A stretch of 64,000 nucleotides of DNA from an uncultured Psychroserpens sp. (GTDB lineage: Bacteria > Bacteroidota > Bacteroidia > Flavobacteriales > Flavobacteriaceae): contig NZ_CANLNS010000002.1 of NCBI RefSeq assembly GCF_947492715.1, positions 464,040 to 528,039 on the forward strand. Direction: 5' to 3'. The notes under the pieces were generated by a model, which saw nothing but the letters and a program-made list of their open reading frames with translations, did no database searches and had not been told where the DNA came from. This document shows, piece after piece, positions 43,507 through 51,634 of the stretch; within the stretch, counting starts at the first letter, position 1; every line of letters begins with the position of its first letter. The position numbers and the translations under genes are program-made.

Positions 43507-44370
43507 TTATCCCAAATACTTTATTAATAGTTGAGACTTGTTTGAATTTTTAATTCTGAAAATTGCAGACTCTTTAATTTGTCTAACGCGCTCTCGTGAA
43601 ATTCCAAATAAATCACCTATTTCCAACAAGCTCATCGAAGACTGAAAGCCAATGCCATAGTGGAGTTTAATGATATCTGCATCCCTTTCTGAAAGTGAGT
43701 TAAGCACAGCTTCTATGTCTGTTTGGAGTGAGTCTAATAATAAAACTCCATCAGGCTGTGGAAACACATCTTTAATAATAATATTGTGCATATTAAGGTC
43801 TGTTTCTGGAGATAAAGGAGCATCCATAGAAACCTTATGCGTCGAACTTTTCATACAAATTTCCACCTCTTCAACAGGTACATTAATAATATCAGAAATT
43901 TCATATGATGTTGGTTTACGACCATGCGTTTGCTCAAAAAATGCTATTGATTTTGTTATTTTAGTTACAACACCAATCTTGTTTAAAGGCAACCTAATTA
44001 GTCTTGATTTTTCCGATAAAGATTGCACTATGCCTTGCCTAATCCACCAAACTGCGTATGATATAAATTTGAACCCACGGGTTTCATCAAATCGCTTGCC
44101 CGCTTTTAATAAACCTAAATTACCTTCATTAATTAAATCTGGAAGCGATAAGCCTCTATTTTGATACTGCTTCGCAACTGAAACAACGAATCTTAAATTC
44201 GCATTTGTGAGTTCATTTAACGCCTGTGTATTACCAGCTTTAATTTGCACCGCCAGCTCAACTTCCCTTTCTAATGATATTAAACTAATTTTACTAATGT
44301 CACTTAAGTACTTATTAAGCGACTCCTCATTTCTAATAGTAATTTGCTCAATTATTTTAAGTGATTTCAT
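43507..44370 (-). CDS. RpoD-like (group 2) RNA polymerase sigma-70 factor
   Basis: A 287-residue sigma-70 with region 1.2 (LNKYLSDISKISLISLEREV), region 2 (ANLRFVVSVAKQYQNRGLSL, FDETRGFKFISYAVWWIRQG), region 3 and region 4.2 (LEIGDLFGISRERVRQIKES). Bacteroidota housekeeping RpoD has the same size, but this copy shows replacements at normally fixed positions (KAGKRFDETRG, QGIVQSLSEKS, RLIRLPLNKIGVV), so I take it for a second, alternative RpoD-like factor. Its closeness to cspA suggests stress or cold control. Confidence 0.85.
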   Translation of the reverse strand: MKSLKIIEQITIRNEESLNKYLSDISKISLISLEREVELAVQIKAGNTQALNELTNANLRFVVSVAKQYQNRGLSLPDLINEGNLGLLKAGKRFDETRGFKFISYAVWWIRQGIVQSLSEKSRLIRLPLNKIGVVTKITKSIAFFEQTHGRKPTSYEISDIINVPVEEVEICMKSSTHKVSMDAPLSPETDLNMHNIIIKDVFPQPDGVLLLDSLQTDIEAVLNSLSERDADIIKLHYGIGFQSSMSLLEIGDLFGISRERVRQIKESAIFRIKNSNKSQLLIKYLG

Positions 44371-44919
44371 TTAAAAAACAAAGTTTTATTCAATCGTCAA
44401 AATAATAATGAGACATCATTCTTTCTAAGGATCTATGGGTTAAAAAAGTAGCAGTTGACTACAAAAATAGCCTAGTAAGGAAGTAGGTCATGAAGAGACA
44501 TCATTACTAAATAATTTAGTATACAAACTGTGTAAAGAAACACTTTATAATTGGGATAACACGAGTTTATCTCTTTTATTTTCAGAAAACAACAAAGTAG
44601 TTTAAACTTCATTGAGCAATCTTATCTGTTTTAAAATCAAAATGATAAAGATTTTTAGAACAGTTTGGGGAGCAAGATAAAGTATGTTACAGTACAAATT
44701 ATAAATTGACCCATTTAGAAACCGAAGCAAACACAAAGTAGAACATTGAGTAATCACGTAGACTTCAATAATAGAGTCTAACAGTTGTAACACGAACCCA
44801 GTAAATGATGTTAGCTAAGTCAAATAGATACCTTCTGCCTCGTTTTCTTTTACTAACTTAGTTTCTGGAGAGCGTAAATATCCGTAAACGGATACGTTAG
44901 TCGGAAAAACCTAACTGAT
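44371..44919. other. Long intergenic region with attC-like site at its end
   Basis: 549 bp. The first 400 bases hold the promoter region of the minus-strand sigma factor gene and no convincing gene. The last 130 bases contain an attC-like site described separately. Confidence 0.5.
44785..44905 (+). repeat. attC-like site, partly decayed
   Basis: Core GCCTCGTTTTCTTTTAC-TAACTTAGTTTCTGG (44837-44868) is intact. The right end ATCCGTAAACGGATACGTTAG keeps the invariant ACGTTAG with GTT at 44896-44898. The central stem is lost. Confidence 0.6.
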
Positions 44920-45228
44920 ATGATAGCACGAATCTGGAAAGGAAAAACTCAGCTTAAACATTTAGAAGCATATACAGCGTTTATGAAATCTAGAGCAATA
45001 CCTGATTACAAAAAAACTAATGGTTTTATTAAACTCATATTTCTTAAACGAACAGATAATGACTTTGCTTATTTCGAATTATTGACATTTTGGAAAAATA
45101 TGGAAGCGATAAAAAATTTCGCTGGAGACGATTTCGAAAGAGCAAAATACTATCCAGAAGACAAAAATTACCTTATTGATTTTCCAGAAAAAGTCACGCA
45201 TTATCAGGTGTTTGCGCAAGAGCACTAA
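44920..45228 (+). CDS. Antibiotic biosynthesis monooxygenase (ABM)-like protein
   Basis: A 102-residue dimeric alpha+beta barrel-type protein: MIARIWKGKTQLKHLEAYTA, then IKLIFLKRTDNDFAYFELLT and a C-terminal ITHYQVFA-like strand (here VTHYQVFAQEH). Small ABM proteins are either heme/quinone monooxygenases or of unknown role. It follows an attC-like site by about 20 bases. Confidence 0.78.
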   Translation: MIARIWKGKTQLKHLEAYTAFMKSRAIPDYKKTNGFIKLIFLKRTDNDFAYFELLTFWKNMEAIKNFAGDDFERAKYYPEDKNYLIDFPEKVTHYQVFAQEH

Positions 45229-45255
45229 TTTTTAATTAACGAATTGAAACACAAA

Positions 45256-46017
45256 ATGAATAACGATTATAAAGTTGGAGATTTAATTTATGATGCAAAT
45301 ATTTATGATGGGATGAATACCAATCTGTCAGATTTGCAATTTTACAAACGATGGATATCCAAAAAAACAAATGGTCGAATCCTTGAGCTTTGTTGTGGCA
45401 CTGGTAGGCTCACACTGCCTATTGCAAAGGCAGGACATCATATTACTGGAGTAGATTACACGGCTTCTATGCTTAATAAAGCAAAGACAAAGGCCTCTAA
45501 AGAAGGGTTAGAAATTGAATTTATTGAAGCCGATATTAGAACCTTAGATCTATCAGAAACATACGATCTCATTTTTATTCCGTTTAATTCAATTCATCAT
45601 CTCTATGAAAATGATGATCTATTTAAAGCGCTTAATGTTGTTAAAAAGCATCTCAAAGCAGACGGTTTATTTCTATTAGATTGTTTTAATCCGAACATCC
45701 AGTTTATTGTTGAAGCTGAAAAGGAACAAAAAGAAATTTCTAAATACACCGCCAAAGACGGAAGGAACATTCTGATAAAACAAACTATGCGCTATGAGAG
45801 TGCTACTCAAATTAATCGTATAGAATGGCATTATTTTATAAATGGCAAGTTTGATTCGATTCAAAACTTAGATATGAGATTGTTTTTCCCGCAAGAATTA
45901 GATTCATACCTAGAACATCAAGGGTTTGAGGTTATTAATAAATTTGGGAGTTTTGAAGAAGACTCATTCAATGATCATTCTGACAAGCAGATATTGGTTT
46001 GTAAAAATGCGTTATAA
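45256..46017 (+). CDS. Class I SAM-dependent methyltransferase
   Basis: A 253-residue methyltransferase. Motif I ILELCCGTGRLTLPIAKAGH, the acidic loop GVDYTASML, motif II EADIRTLDL and YDLIFIPFNSIHHL are clear. The C-terminal part (YLEHQGFEVINKFGSFEED) is the usual final sheet. ATG 45256 is preferred over a TTG at 45244. Small-molecule substrate unknown. Confidence 0.9.
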   Translation: MNNDYKVGDLIYDANIYDGMNTNLSDLQFYKRWISKKTNGRILELCCGTGRLTLPIAKAGHHITGVDYTASMLNKAKTKASKEGLEIEFIEADIRTLDLSETYDLIFIPFNSIHHLYENDDLFKALNVVKKHLKADGLFLLDCFNPNIQFIVEAEKEQKEISKYTAKDGRNILIKQTMRYESATQINRIEWHYFINGKFDSIQNLDMRLFFPQELDSYLEHQGFEVINKFGSFEEDSFNDHSDKQILVCKNAL

Positions 46018-46104
46018 CGACTGTCCTAATAAAAATGAGGGAAATGAAAACAATAACAGGATTTCCCATAGATAATTATAAAAAAACTAAATAAACGAAA
46101 CGTC

Positions 46105-46395
46105 ATGATTCTACAGATTATCAAATTAAAGTCTAAACTTTCAGAAGACGAATTATTAAATAGAGCGAAAAAACGAGAACCTCAATTCGAGGTTATTCCT
46201 GGTCTTGTCCAAAAGTATTACGTAAAAACGGGTCAACCTCAAGAATATGGTGGCATCTACGTATGGGAATCACAAGAATCGCTCAATGCTTATCTAAAGT
46301 CAGATTTAGCAAAAAGTATTCCTGGGGCTTATGAAATTATTGAAGCCCCAAATATCGAGATTATGGATATTCTTTTTCGATTAAGAACTAAATAG
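46105..46395 (+). CDS. YdhR-like putative monooxygenase
   Basis: A 96-residue ferredoxin-fold protein: ILQIIKLKSKLSEDELLNRA, IPGLVQKYYVKTGQPQEYGG and IYVWESQESLNAYLKSDLAK are the YdhR family blocks. These proteins resemble ABM monooxygenases; activity is unproven. Near the ABM and methyltransferase genes, so possibly one multi-gene segment. Confidence 0.82.
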   Translation: MILQIIKLKSKLSEDELLNRAKKREPQFEVIPGLVQKYYVKTGQPQEYGGIYVWESQESLNAYLKSDLAKSIPGAYEIIEAPNIEIMDILFRLRTK

Positions 46396-46446
46396 TACTA
46401 GACATTGCGAATATAAATAGTTCAAATCTGAATCAAAAAACGAAGA

Positions 46447-46857
46447 ATGAAATTCTATAAACCTCTTTTTTCTATAATTTTAATCAGTATTCAATTACTG
46501 CTATCTCTAAAAGAACATTATAAACTTGAGGAATGGCGAAAAGAAAATCCAGTCCTCGATGGTATTGTCCATATAGTGATAACCTATGACTCCTTATTTT
46601 TATTTGTTTTGATTATAGGAATTTATGAAATCACCATCAAACCAAGTTGGTTTAAAACAGTAATTAGATGTTTTTTAGCAAGCATTATTTTAGGAACCGC
46701 ATTTTCAGATTTTATTCCAATCGATGATTTTTATTCTGGCGTTTATAATACAGCCTGGTTCTCTTCTGTAGTAGCTATTCTGCTTATTTTAATCCGTATC
46801 GTAAAGTTTGCTTTTGAAAAAAGAATTACTAAAAAATCACATACAGCAAATAACTAG
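46447..46857 (+). CDS. Small four-helix membrane protein
   Basis: A 136-residue protein with about four hydrophobic segments (LFSIILISIQLLLSL, YDSLFLFVLIIGIYEI, CFLASIILGTAFSDF, FSSVVAILLILIRIVKFAF) and a basic tail. No family motif is seen. The stop codon lies against the AAC of an attC-like site, so it is the last gene of its segment. Confidence 0.7.
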   Translation: MKFYKPLFSIILISIQLLLSLKEHYKLEEWRKENPVLDGIVHIVITYDSLFLFVLIIGIYEITIKPSWFKTVIRCFLASIILGTAFSDFIPIDDFYSGVYNTAWFSSVVAILLILIRIVKFAFEKRITKKSHTANN

Positions 46858-46965
46858 CAAGAACTAGTTTCGGCATACCCAAAACCCAGATACAGGATTC
46901 CTGTGGTTCATTTTCTTTTTACTAACTTAGTTCTAGGCAATTCACAAAGACACAAACCCTAATAC
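46846..46965 (+). repeat. attC-like site, partly decayed
   Basis: AAC at 46852-46854, TTTCGG, a short stem CAGGATTCCTG (46893-46903), and core GTGGTTCATTTTCTTTTT-ACTAACTTAGTTCTAGGC are present. The right arm is replaced by CACAAAGACACAAACCC. Confidence 0.65.
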
Positions 46966-46971
46966 TTAGTC

Positions 46972-47832
46972 ATGCAAGAAACCATTCAAATTAAGATTAA
47001 TGATTTAATATTCGATTGTCGAACCGATGGTAATAAAGACAATGAACTCGTGATATTATTACATGGCTTTCCTGAAACGTCATACATGTGGAAGCAACTC
47101 ATGTCGAGATTTTCTGAAAAAGGATTTTATTGTGTTGCACCCAATTTAAGAGGATATAGTAAAAATGCATGCCCTAAAGGAAAAAAGCACTACAGTTTAG
47201 ACCAATTATCTAAAGACGTTTTGAACATTTCTAGATATCTAAACACATCGAAGTTTCATCTTGTTGGCCATGATTGGGGAGCGGCTATTGGCTGGAAACT
47301 GGTACATGACTATCAAGACAACATTTTAAGTTGGACAGGAATCTCTGTACCTCACCTTCAAGCATTCGGTAAGGCAATTGTTGTAGATCCAGAACAAATT
47401 AAAATGAGCCAATATATAAAGAACTTCCAGTTGCCATTTCTTCCTGAAATACAAATTAGAAAACATGACTTTAAAGTATTTAAAAAACTCTGGAAACATA
47501 GCAAATCAGACGAAATAGACGATTATTTGAGCGTATTCCGGAATCCAAAACAACTTACCGCTGCGTTAAATTATTATCGTGGTAATTATAAATTATTAAA
47601 GACAGCAGCAAAAAAGCAAATACTTGGAGATATTGAGGTTCCAACCTTATTTATTTGGGGAAATAAAGACCTTGCGATAGGCTCCTTTTCTGTCGATGAA
47701 AGCCATCAATATATGAGAAGTGATTACGAGTTTATCGAATTAGATGCTGGACATTGGTTAATACAAACAAATTATCAGGAATTAAATGAGGCCATTACTA
47801 AACACCTAAATAGAAATAGACGCCAACAATAA
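46972..47832 (+). CDS. Alpha/beta hydrolase, epoxide-hydrolase type
   Basis: A 286-residue cytoplasmic hydrolase. VILLHGFPETSYMWKQL is the oxyanion motif HGFPE, and HLVGHDWGAAIGW is the nucleophile elbow with aspartate (GHDWG), typical for epoxide hydrolases and haloalkane dehalogenases. The catalytic histidine lies in LDAGHWLIQTNYQEL. An epoxide or halo-compound substrate is likely. Single-gene cassette between attC-like sites. Confidence 0.88.
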   Translation: MQETIQIKINDLIFDCRTDGNKDNELVILLHGFPETSYMWKQLMSRFSEKGFYCVAPNLRGYSKNACPKGKKHYSLDQLSKDVLNISRYLNTSKFHLVGHDWGAAIGWKLVHDYQDNILSWTGISVPHLQAFGKAIVVDPEQIKMSQYIKNFQLPFLPEIQIRKHDFKVFKKLWKHSKSDEIDDYLSVFRNPKQLTAALNYYRGNYKLLKTAAKKQILGDIEVPTLFIWGNKDLAIGSFSVDESHQYMRSDYEFIELDAGHWLIQTNYQELNEAITKHLNRNRRQQ

Positions 47833-47834
47833 TA

Positions 47835-47935
47835 CGGTCACATGCTTGTTTTTGATTAACCTTAGCTGGAAAATCTTCTAAATTCACTTAAGAGATTCGT
47901 GTCTTTTTACTACCTTACTCCTTTACCGTTTTAAA
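47835..47935 (+). repeat. attC-like core remnant
   Basis: GAAAATCTTCTAAATTC (old stem) and the core GATTCGTGTCTTTTTAC-TACCTTACTCC (47893-47921) keep the order of the intact sites; about one third of the core bases have changed. Confidence 0.45.
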
Positions 47936-47967
47936 TAACATACCAACCCAACATAAACACAATTAAA

Positions 47968-48353
47968 ATGAAGATACACATACTGATTGTTTTTCTCTAA
48001 AATGTCTTTTTGGAGCTTCAGTACCAACTGAATGTAAAGATTTTAAAACAGGGAAATTTAAAATGGAAGATGACCAAACTGGCACGAATTACATTACCCG
48101 AAACGATTCAACACAAATAGAATACCTTCCAAAGTTAGGCATCAAAGTAGAATTAAATGCAGTATGGACTAGTGATTGTACGTTAGAACTTAGTCTAAAA
48201 GACATTTTAGAGAACACCAATAATTATCCTATTTCCGATTTTATTTTAGTTTCGAAGATTATAAAAACTACAGACTCCTCGTACGTTATGAGTTCTGAGA
48301 TTAAAGGCGTTGATGATACGCCTATGGTTAAAGAATTTATTAGGATAGACTAG
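47968..48353 (+). pseudogene. Frameshifted small exported protein
   Basis: From ATG 47968 a signal-peptide-like start MKIHILIVFL runs into a stop at 47998. One frame over, the sequence continues LKCLFGASVPTECKDFKTGK and then an open frame from 48063 to 48353 (NYITRNDSTQIEYLPKLGIK, TLELSLKDILENTNNY). Restoring one T in the T run at 47990-47994 joins them into one protein of about 128 residues. The ECKDFKTGKF motif is found in small Flavobacteria proteins often labelled DNA topoisomerase IV, a label I do not trust. Either a real inactivating deletion or a sequencing error. Confidence 0.7.
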
Positions 48354-48354
48354 A

Positions 48355-48500
48355 ACTATAACAACACTTTTCAACTTCTTATTTGGCATGCACTTGAGCA
48401 TGAAATAAGCAAACTTCGATAATACAAAATCTAATCGATTGCCCTTTAGCTCATTTTCTTTTGTTAACTTGTTTCGAGATTAAATCTCAATACGAAACTT
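48355..48500 (+). repeat. attC-like site, decayed
   Basis: ACTATAACAACACTTTTC (AAC 48360-48362) follows the stop of the upstream gene, and core GCTCATTTTCTTTTG-TTAACTTGTTTCG (48449-48475) is clear. The central stem and right arm have decayed. Confidence 0.6.
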
Positions 48501-48522
48501 TAACATATTGTATACCATTAAA

Positions 48523-49005
48523 ATGAAAAACATAATTATTCTAACCCTATTCTCTATAGGCCTTTTTTCATGCTCGCAATCTAAAAAACATAGGGAATAT
48601 CAAGGGACAGCCAAACTTAAAGATGATAGAATAAGAGCAGAATTGGTAAAGATGATGGAAAAAAAAGGCCCTTATACTTTTGTGATTTTTGAAGAGCCAA
48701 ATTCTGGGAAATTTGTTCAGTTTGCAGGAAATAAAAACGAAGAGTTATTATTCGATTTACCATCAGATCAACTCAGTAAAACGCAACTAGAAAACGCAAA
48801 GAACATATTAAAAACGTATGACATCATTCATGAAACGTCGCCTACATATACAGACGAAACAGAAACGGCTGAGAATGGTTCCTTAAGTACGTTTAGCAAA
48901 CGCATAAATAATGACATCGATTTAGCTATAGAGCTAACCTCTAGAGTTATGATTGATGTTTTTGGTTTCGATGAACATGTAAAACTTAGCATAGAAACCG
49001 ATTAA
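48523..49005 (+). CDS. Small lipoprotein of unknown function
   Basis: A 160-residue lipoprotein; LTLFSIGLFSCSQSKKHREY contains the lipobox and fixes ATG 48523. The mature part has two alpha/beta stretches (AELVKMMEKKGPYTFVIFEE, then LDLAIELTSRVMIDVFGFDE-like sequence at the end). No known domain is recognised. Confidence 0.7.
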   Translation: MKNIIILTLFSIGLFSCSQSKKHREYQGTAKLKDDRIRAELVKMMEKKGPYTFVIFEEPNSGKFVQFAGNKNEELLFDLPSDQLSKTQLENAKNILKTYDIIHETSPTYTDETETAENGSLSTFSKRINNDIDLAIELTSRVMIDVFGFDEHVKLSIETD

Positions 49006-49042
49006 AAAACGACAACAAGCAATCTTTATAATACTTAATATT

Positions 49043-50449
49043 ATGAAAACATATTTTCTTTTTTTGGTTTTACTATGTAGTGCTTTAGTTGGGTATTCAG
49101 ATAATCTTAAACTTTCAACTCCTGTTCTTTATCTTGAAAACGGAAAAGCAACTGCTGTTTTTAACCTCAGTTGGGACAATTCTTGGCATACTAACAAAAA
49201 TCATGATGCGGTTTGGTTATTTTTCAAATCGATACCTGCAAATGGTCAGGCGTATCATATAAATGTATTAGGAGATGGACATTCAAAAGTTGCCGACTTC
49301 TCAGATGTTCCTGTAGATTTAGGTTTTGAGACAGCTCCAGATTCGGTTGGTCTTTTTGTTTTTCCTAAGTCGGCATTTAGAGGCAATATTAATGTCACAA
49401 TAAAAATTACTTTAAATCATCAAAACTTCGAATCTATAAATAATCGTAATGCTGCTTTCCGAGTATTTGGAATTGAAATGGTTAACATTCCGAAACAGGA
49501 CTTTGTGCTAGGCGATCCTGATCCATCTGCCCAAAATTATGGTAGTTTATACCAACCTACAAGCCATAAAAACACGGTTTCATTATGTCGTTTAAAATCG
49601 GAAACATCCGAGTTAAAAATAGGAATGGATGCCGATCTTTTTTATCAAAAAAAAGAAGGTTATGAGGGTGACCAAACAGGTGTTGTACCCGCAGGGTTCC
49701 CTAAAGGGGTTGACGCCTTTTATCTTATGAAATATGAAATCACGGAAGGACTATATGCTACATTTTTAAATACACTCCCTAATGATTGGCAAGACCTAAG
49801 AAATATTACAAAAGAAGAAAATTATGAACGCGATGGAGGATCCATAACATTCATTGAACAGAAATTTCAAACACCTTATGAAAATAAGCCTTGTAAGTTT
49901 TTGGGTTGGGAAGATGCCATGACACTTGCCGATTGGTCTGGTCTACGTCCAATGACAGAATTCGAATTTACTAAAGCCTCCAGAGGAAATAGAAAACCAA
50001 TAGCAGGTGAGTTTCCTTGGGGGACAAATAACAAATATTTAATGCAAAGAATGCCCGATGCCAACGGTGTTTTACAAATGAACAACGGTTGGGAAGAAGA
50101 TATGCTATCTGATGATAATCTCGCCTATTTTGGTGCGTCTCATTATTGGGTAATGGATTTATCAGGAAGTATGTGGGAAAGAGTTGTAAGTATAGGACAT
50201 CCTGTTGGAAGACTGTATACAGGGTCGTATGGCGACGGAAAACTAGGAAGTAACGGGCTTGCAACAAATACCGATTGGCCTACAGGAGATGCTGATGCTG
50301 GTGGCGTTGGTTTCCGTGGTGGCGGTTTTTATGGATATAATAGAGCATATCATGAATTTAATCCTTTTAGCCCAATCGCCTATAGACCTTATGGAGGATG
50401 GCATGGTGTAAACAGAAATAAAGCCTATGGCTGTAGATTGGCTAGATAG
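49043..50449 (+). CDS. Exported SUMF1/FGE-sulfatase-modifying-factor domain protein
   Basis: A 468-residue exported protein (signal FLVLLCSALVGYS). Residues 25-150 are a beta-rich N domain. The rest is a formylglycine-generating-enzyme-like (C-type lectin) domain: DAFYLMKYEITEGLYATFLN, WEDAMTLADWSGLRPMTEFE, WVMDLSGSMWERVVSIGHP and a final GWHGVNRNKAYGCRLAR. The typical EVTxGxY and RLPTEAEWE blocks are replaced by EITEGLY and RPMTEFEFTKA. No FGE active-site cysteine pair is evident, so a binding or structural role is more likely than sulfatase activation. Confidence 0.82.
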   Translation: MKTYFLFLVLLCSALVGYSDNLKLSTPVLYLENGKATAVFNLSWDNSWHTNKNHDAVWLFFKSIPANGQAYHINVLGDGHSKVADFSDVPVDLGFETAPDSVGLFVFPKSAFRGNINVTIKITLNHQNFESINNRNAAFRVFGIEMVNIPKQDFVLGDPDPSAQNYGSLYQPTSHKNTVSLCRLKSETSELKIGMDADLFYQKKEGYEGDQTGVVPAGFPKGVDAFYLMKYEITEGLYATFLNTLPNDWQDLRNITKEENYERDGGSITFIEQKFQTPYENKPCKFLGWEDAMTLADWSGLRPMTEFEFTKASRGNRKPIAGEFPWGTNNKYLMQRMPDANGVLQMNNGWEEDMLSDDNLAYFGASHYWVMDLSGSMWERVVSIGHPVGRLYTGSYGDGKLGSNGLATNTDWPTGDADAGGVGFRGGGFYGYNRAYHEFNPFSPIAYRPYGGWHGVNRNKAYGCRLAR

Positions 50450-50472
50450 GTTAAAACAAAACCTTCATAAAA

Positions 50473-51000
50473 GTGAATGACATCAACATTAGAAAAATTA
50501 CTCTAAGTGATATTGACCAATTACAAAATATTGGAAAACAGACTTTTGCCGAGACCTTTTCCTCTGGTAACAGTGAAGCCAATATGAACGATTATTTGAA
50601 GCATAAGTTCTCAAAAGAGGTACTTGAAACTGAGCTCAACGATAAAAATTCTGAATTTTATTTTGCTGAACTCGAACAGCAAAACATAGGTTATTTAAAA
50701 ATTAATTTTGGTAAGTCGCAAACAGAAATTAGTGGTGAGAATGCACTTGAAATCGAGCGGATTTATGTTTTAAAAGAATTTCATGGCAAAAAGGTAGGGC
50801 AACTACTCTACCAAAAAGCCATAGAACTCGCAAAGCAACAAAAAGTTGATTATATTTGGTTAGGCGTTTGGGAAGACAACCCAAGGGCTATTCGGTTTTA
50901 TGAGAAAAATGGATTTGTAAAATTTGACAAACATATTTTCAAATTAGGTAATGACGAGCAAACCGATATTATGATGAGATTGCTGCTGAAGAACAACTAG
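50473..51000 (+). CDS. GNAT family N-acetyltransferase
   Basis: A 175-residue acetyltransferase starting with GTG; no ATG is available upstream in frame. IRKITLSDIDQLQNIGKQTF, IERIYVLKEFHGKKVGQLLY (acetyl-CoA loop) and WEDNPRAIRFYEKNGFVKF are diagnostic. The pattern is near the polyamine/PaiA-like group. Follows the SUMF1 gene by 23 bases. Confidence 0.9.
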   Translation: MNDINIRKITLSDIDQLQNIGKQTFAETFSSGNSEANMNDYLKHKFSKEVLETELNDKNSEFYFAELEQQNIGYLKINFGKSQTEISGENALEIERIYVLKEFHGKKVGQLLYQKAIELAKQQKVDYIWLGVWEDNPRAIRFYEKNGFVKFDKHIFKLGNDEQTDIMMRLLLKNN

Positions 51001-51075
51001 TGACATAGATCGTGTTCTATTTTAAAACTGAGACACGACATAAATAGATATCAATTAACTTAATATATCAAAACC

Positions 51076-51591
51076 ATGAAGTATTTAAAGTACATCCTCG
51101 GAATTTTAGCCATTCTAGTCATCGGATTTTTTCTTTTAGGTCTAGTCAAATCAGAAGTAACCTATGAATGTGAAGTCATAGCAGATAAACCATTAGCCGA
51201 ATCTTGGGCTGTTAGCCAAGATGATAAGAACATGGCAAAGTGGTTAATGGGATTTCAAAAAACAGAACACATAAGCGGTACTCCTGGAACAGTTGGAGCC
51301 GTATCTGATATTTATTTTATTAGTGACGGACAAGAAATGACGATTAGAGAAACCATTACAGAAATTGTTCCTAACGAATCTATATCGATGTTATTTACTT
51401 CAGATTTTATGGATATGGATTATAATCTTACAATGACCTCTGTAGATGGCAAAACAAAAATTAAGTCGAATACAACATGTAGAGGAAACGGAATAATTTC
51501 AAAATCTATGGTCGCCTTAATGGGCAGTTCTATGAAAACACAGGAAGAAACCAACCTTTCTAATCTAAAAAAAACGATAGAAGACAATTAG
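51076..51591 (+). CDS. Membrane-anchored SRPBCC protein
   Basis: A 171-residue protein with an N-terminal helix (ILGILAILVIGFFLLGLV) and a helix-grip domain (YECEVIADKPLAESWAVSQD, EHISGTPGTVGAVSDIYFIS, IRETITEIVPNESISML). It resembles the SRPBCC protein at 40094 but carries a membrane anchor. Ligand unknown. Confidence 0.82.
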   Translation: MKYLKYILGILAILVIGFFLLGLVKSEVTYECEVIADKPLAESWAVSQDDKNMAKWLMGFQKTEHISGTPGTVGAVSDIYFISDGQEMTIRETITEIVPNESISMLFTSDFMDMDYNLTMTSVDGKTKIKSNTTCRGNGIISKSMVALMGSSMKTQEETNLSNLKKTIEDN

Positions 51592-51634
51592 AGACATTCA
51601 ATATTAAAACCTAAATAACCAAGCCCTTAACGTA

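Noticed and set aside
44602..44793. Small minus-strand ORF of 63 codons
   Set aside because: No ribosome signal or domain, composition unlike its neighbours, and it runs into a decayed attC-like site.
49043..50449. True formylglycine-generating enzyme (sulfatase activator)
   Set aside because: No sulfatase gene is nearby and the FGE catalytic cysteine pair is not evident, so only the fold is claimed.
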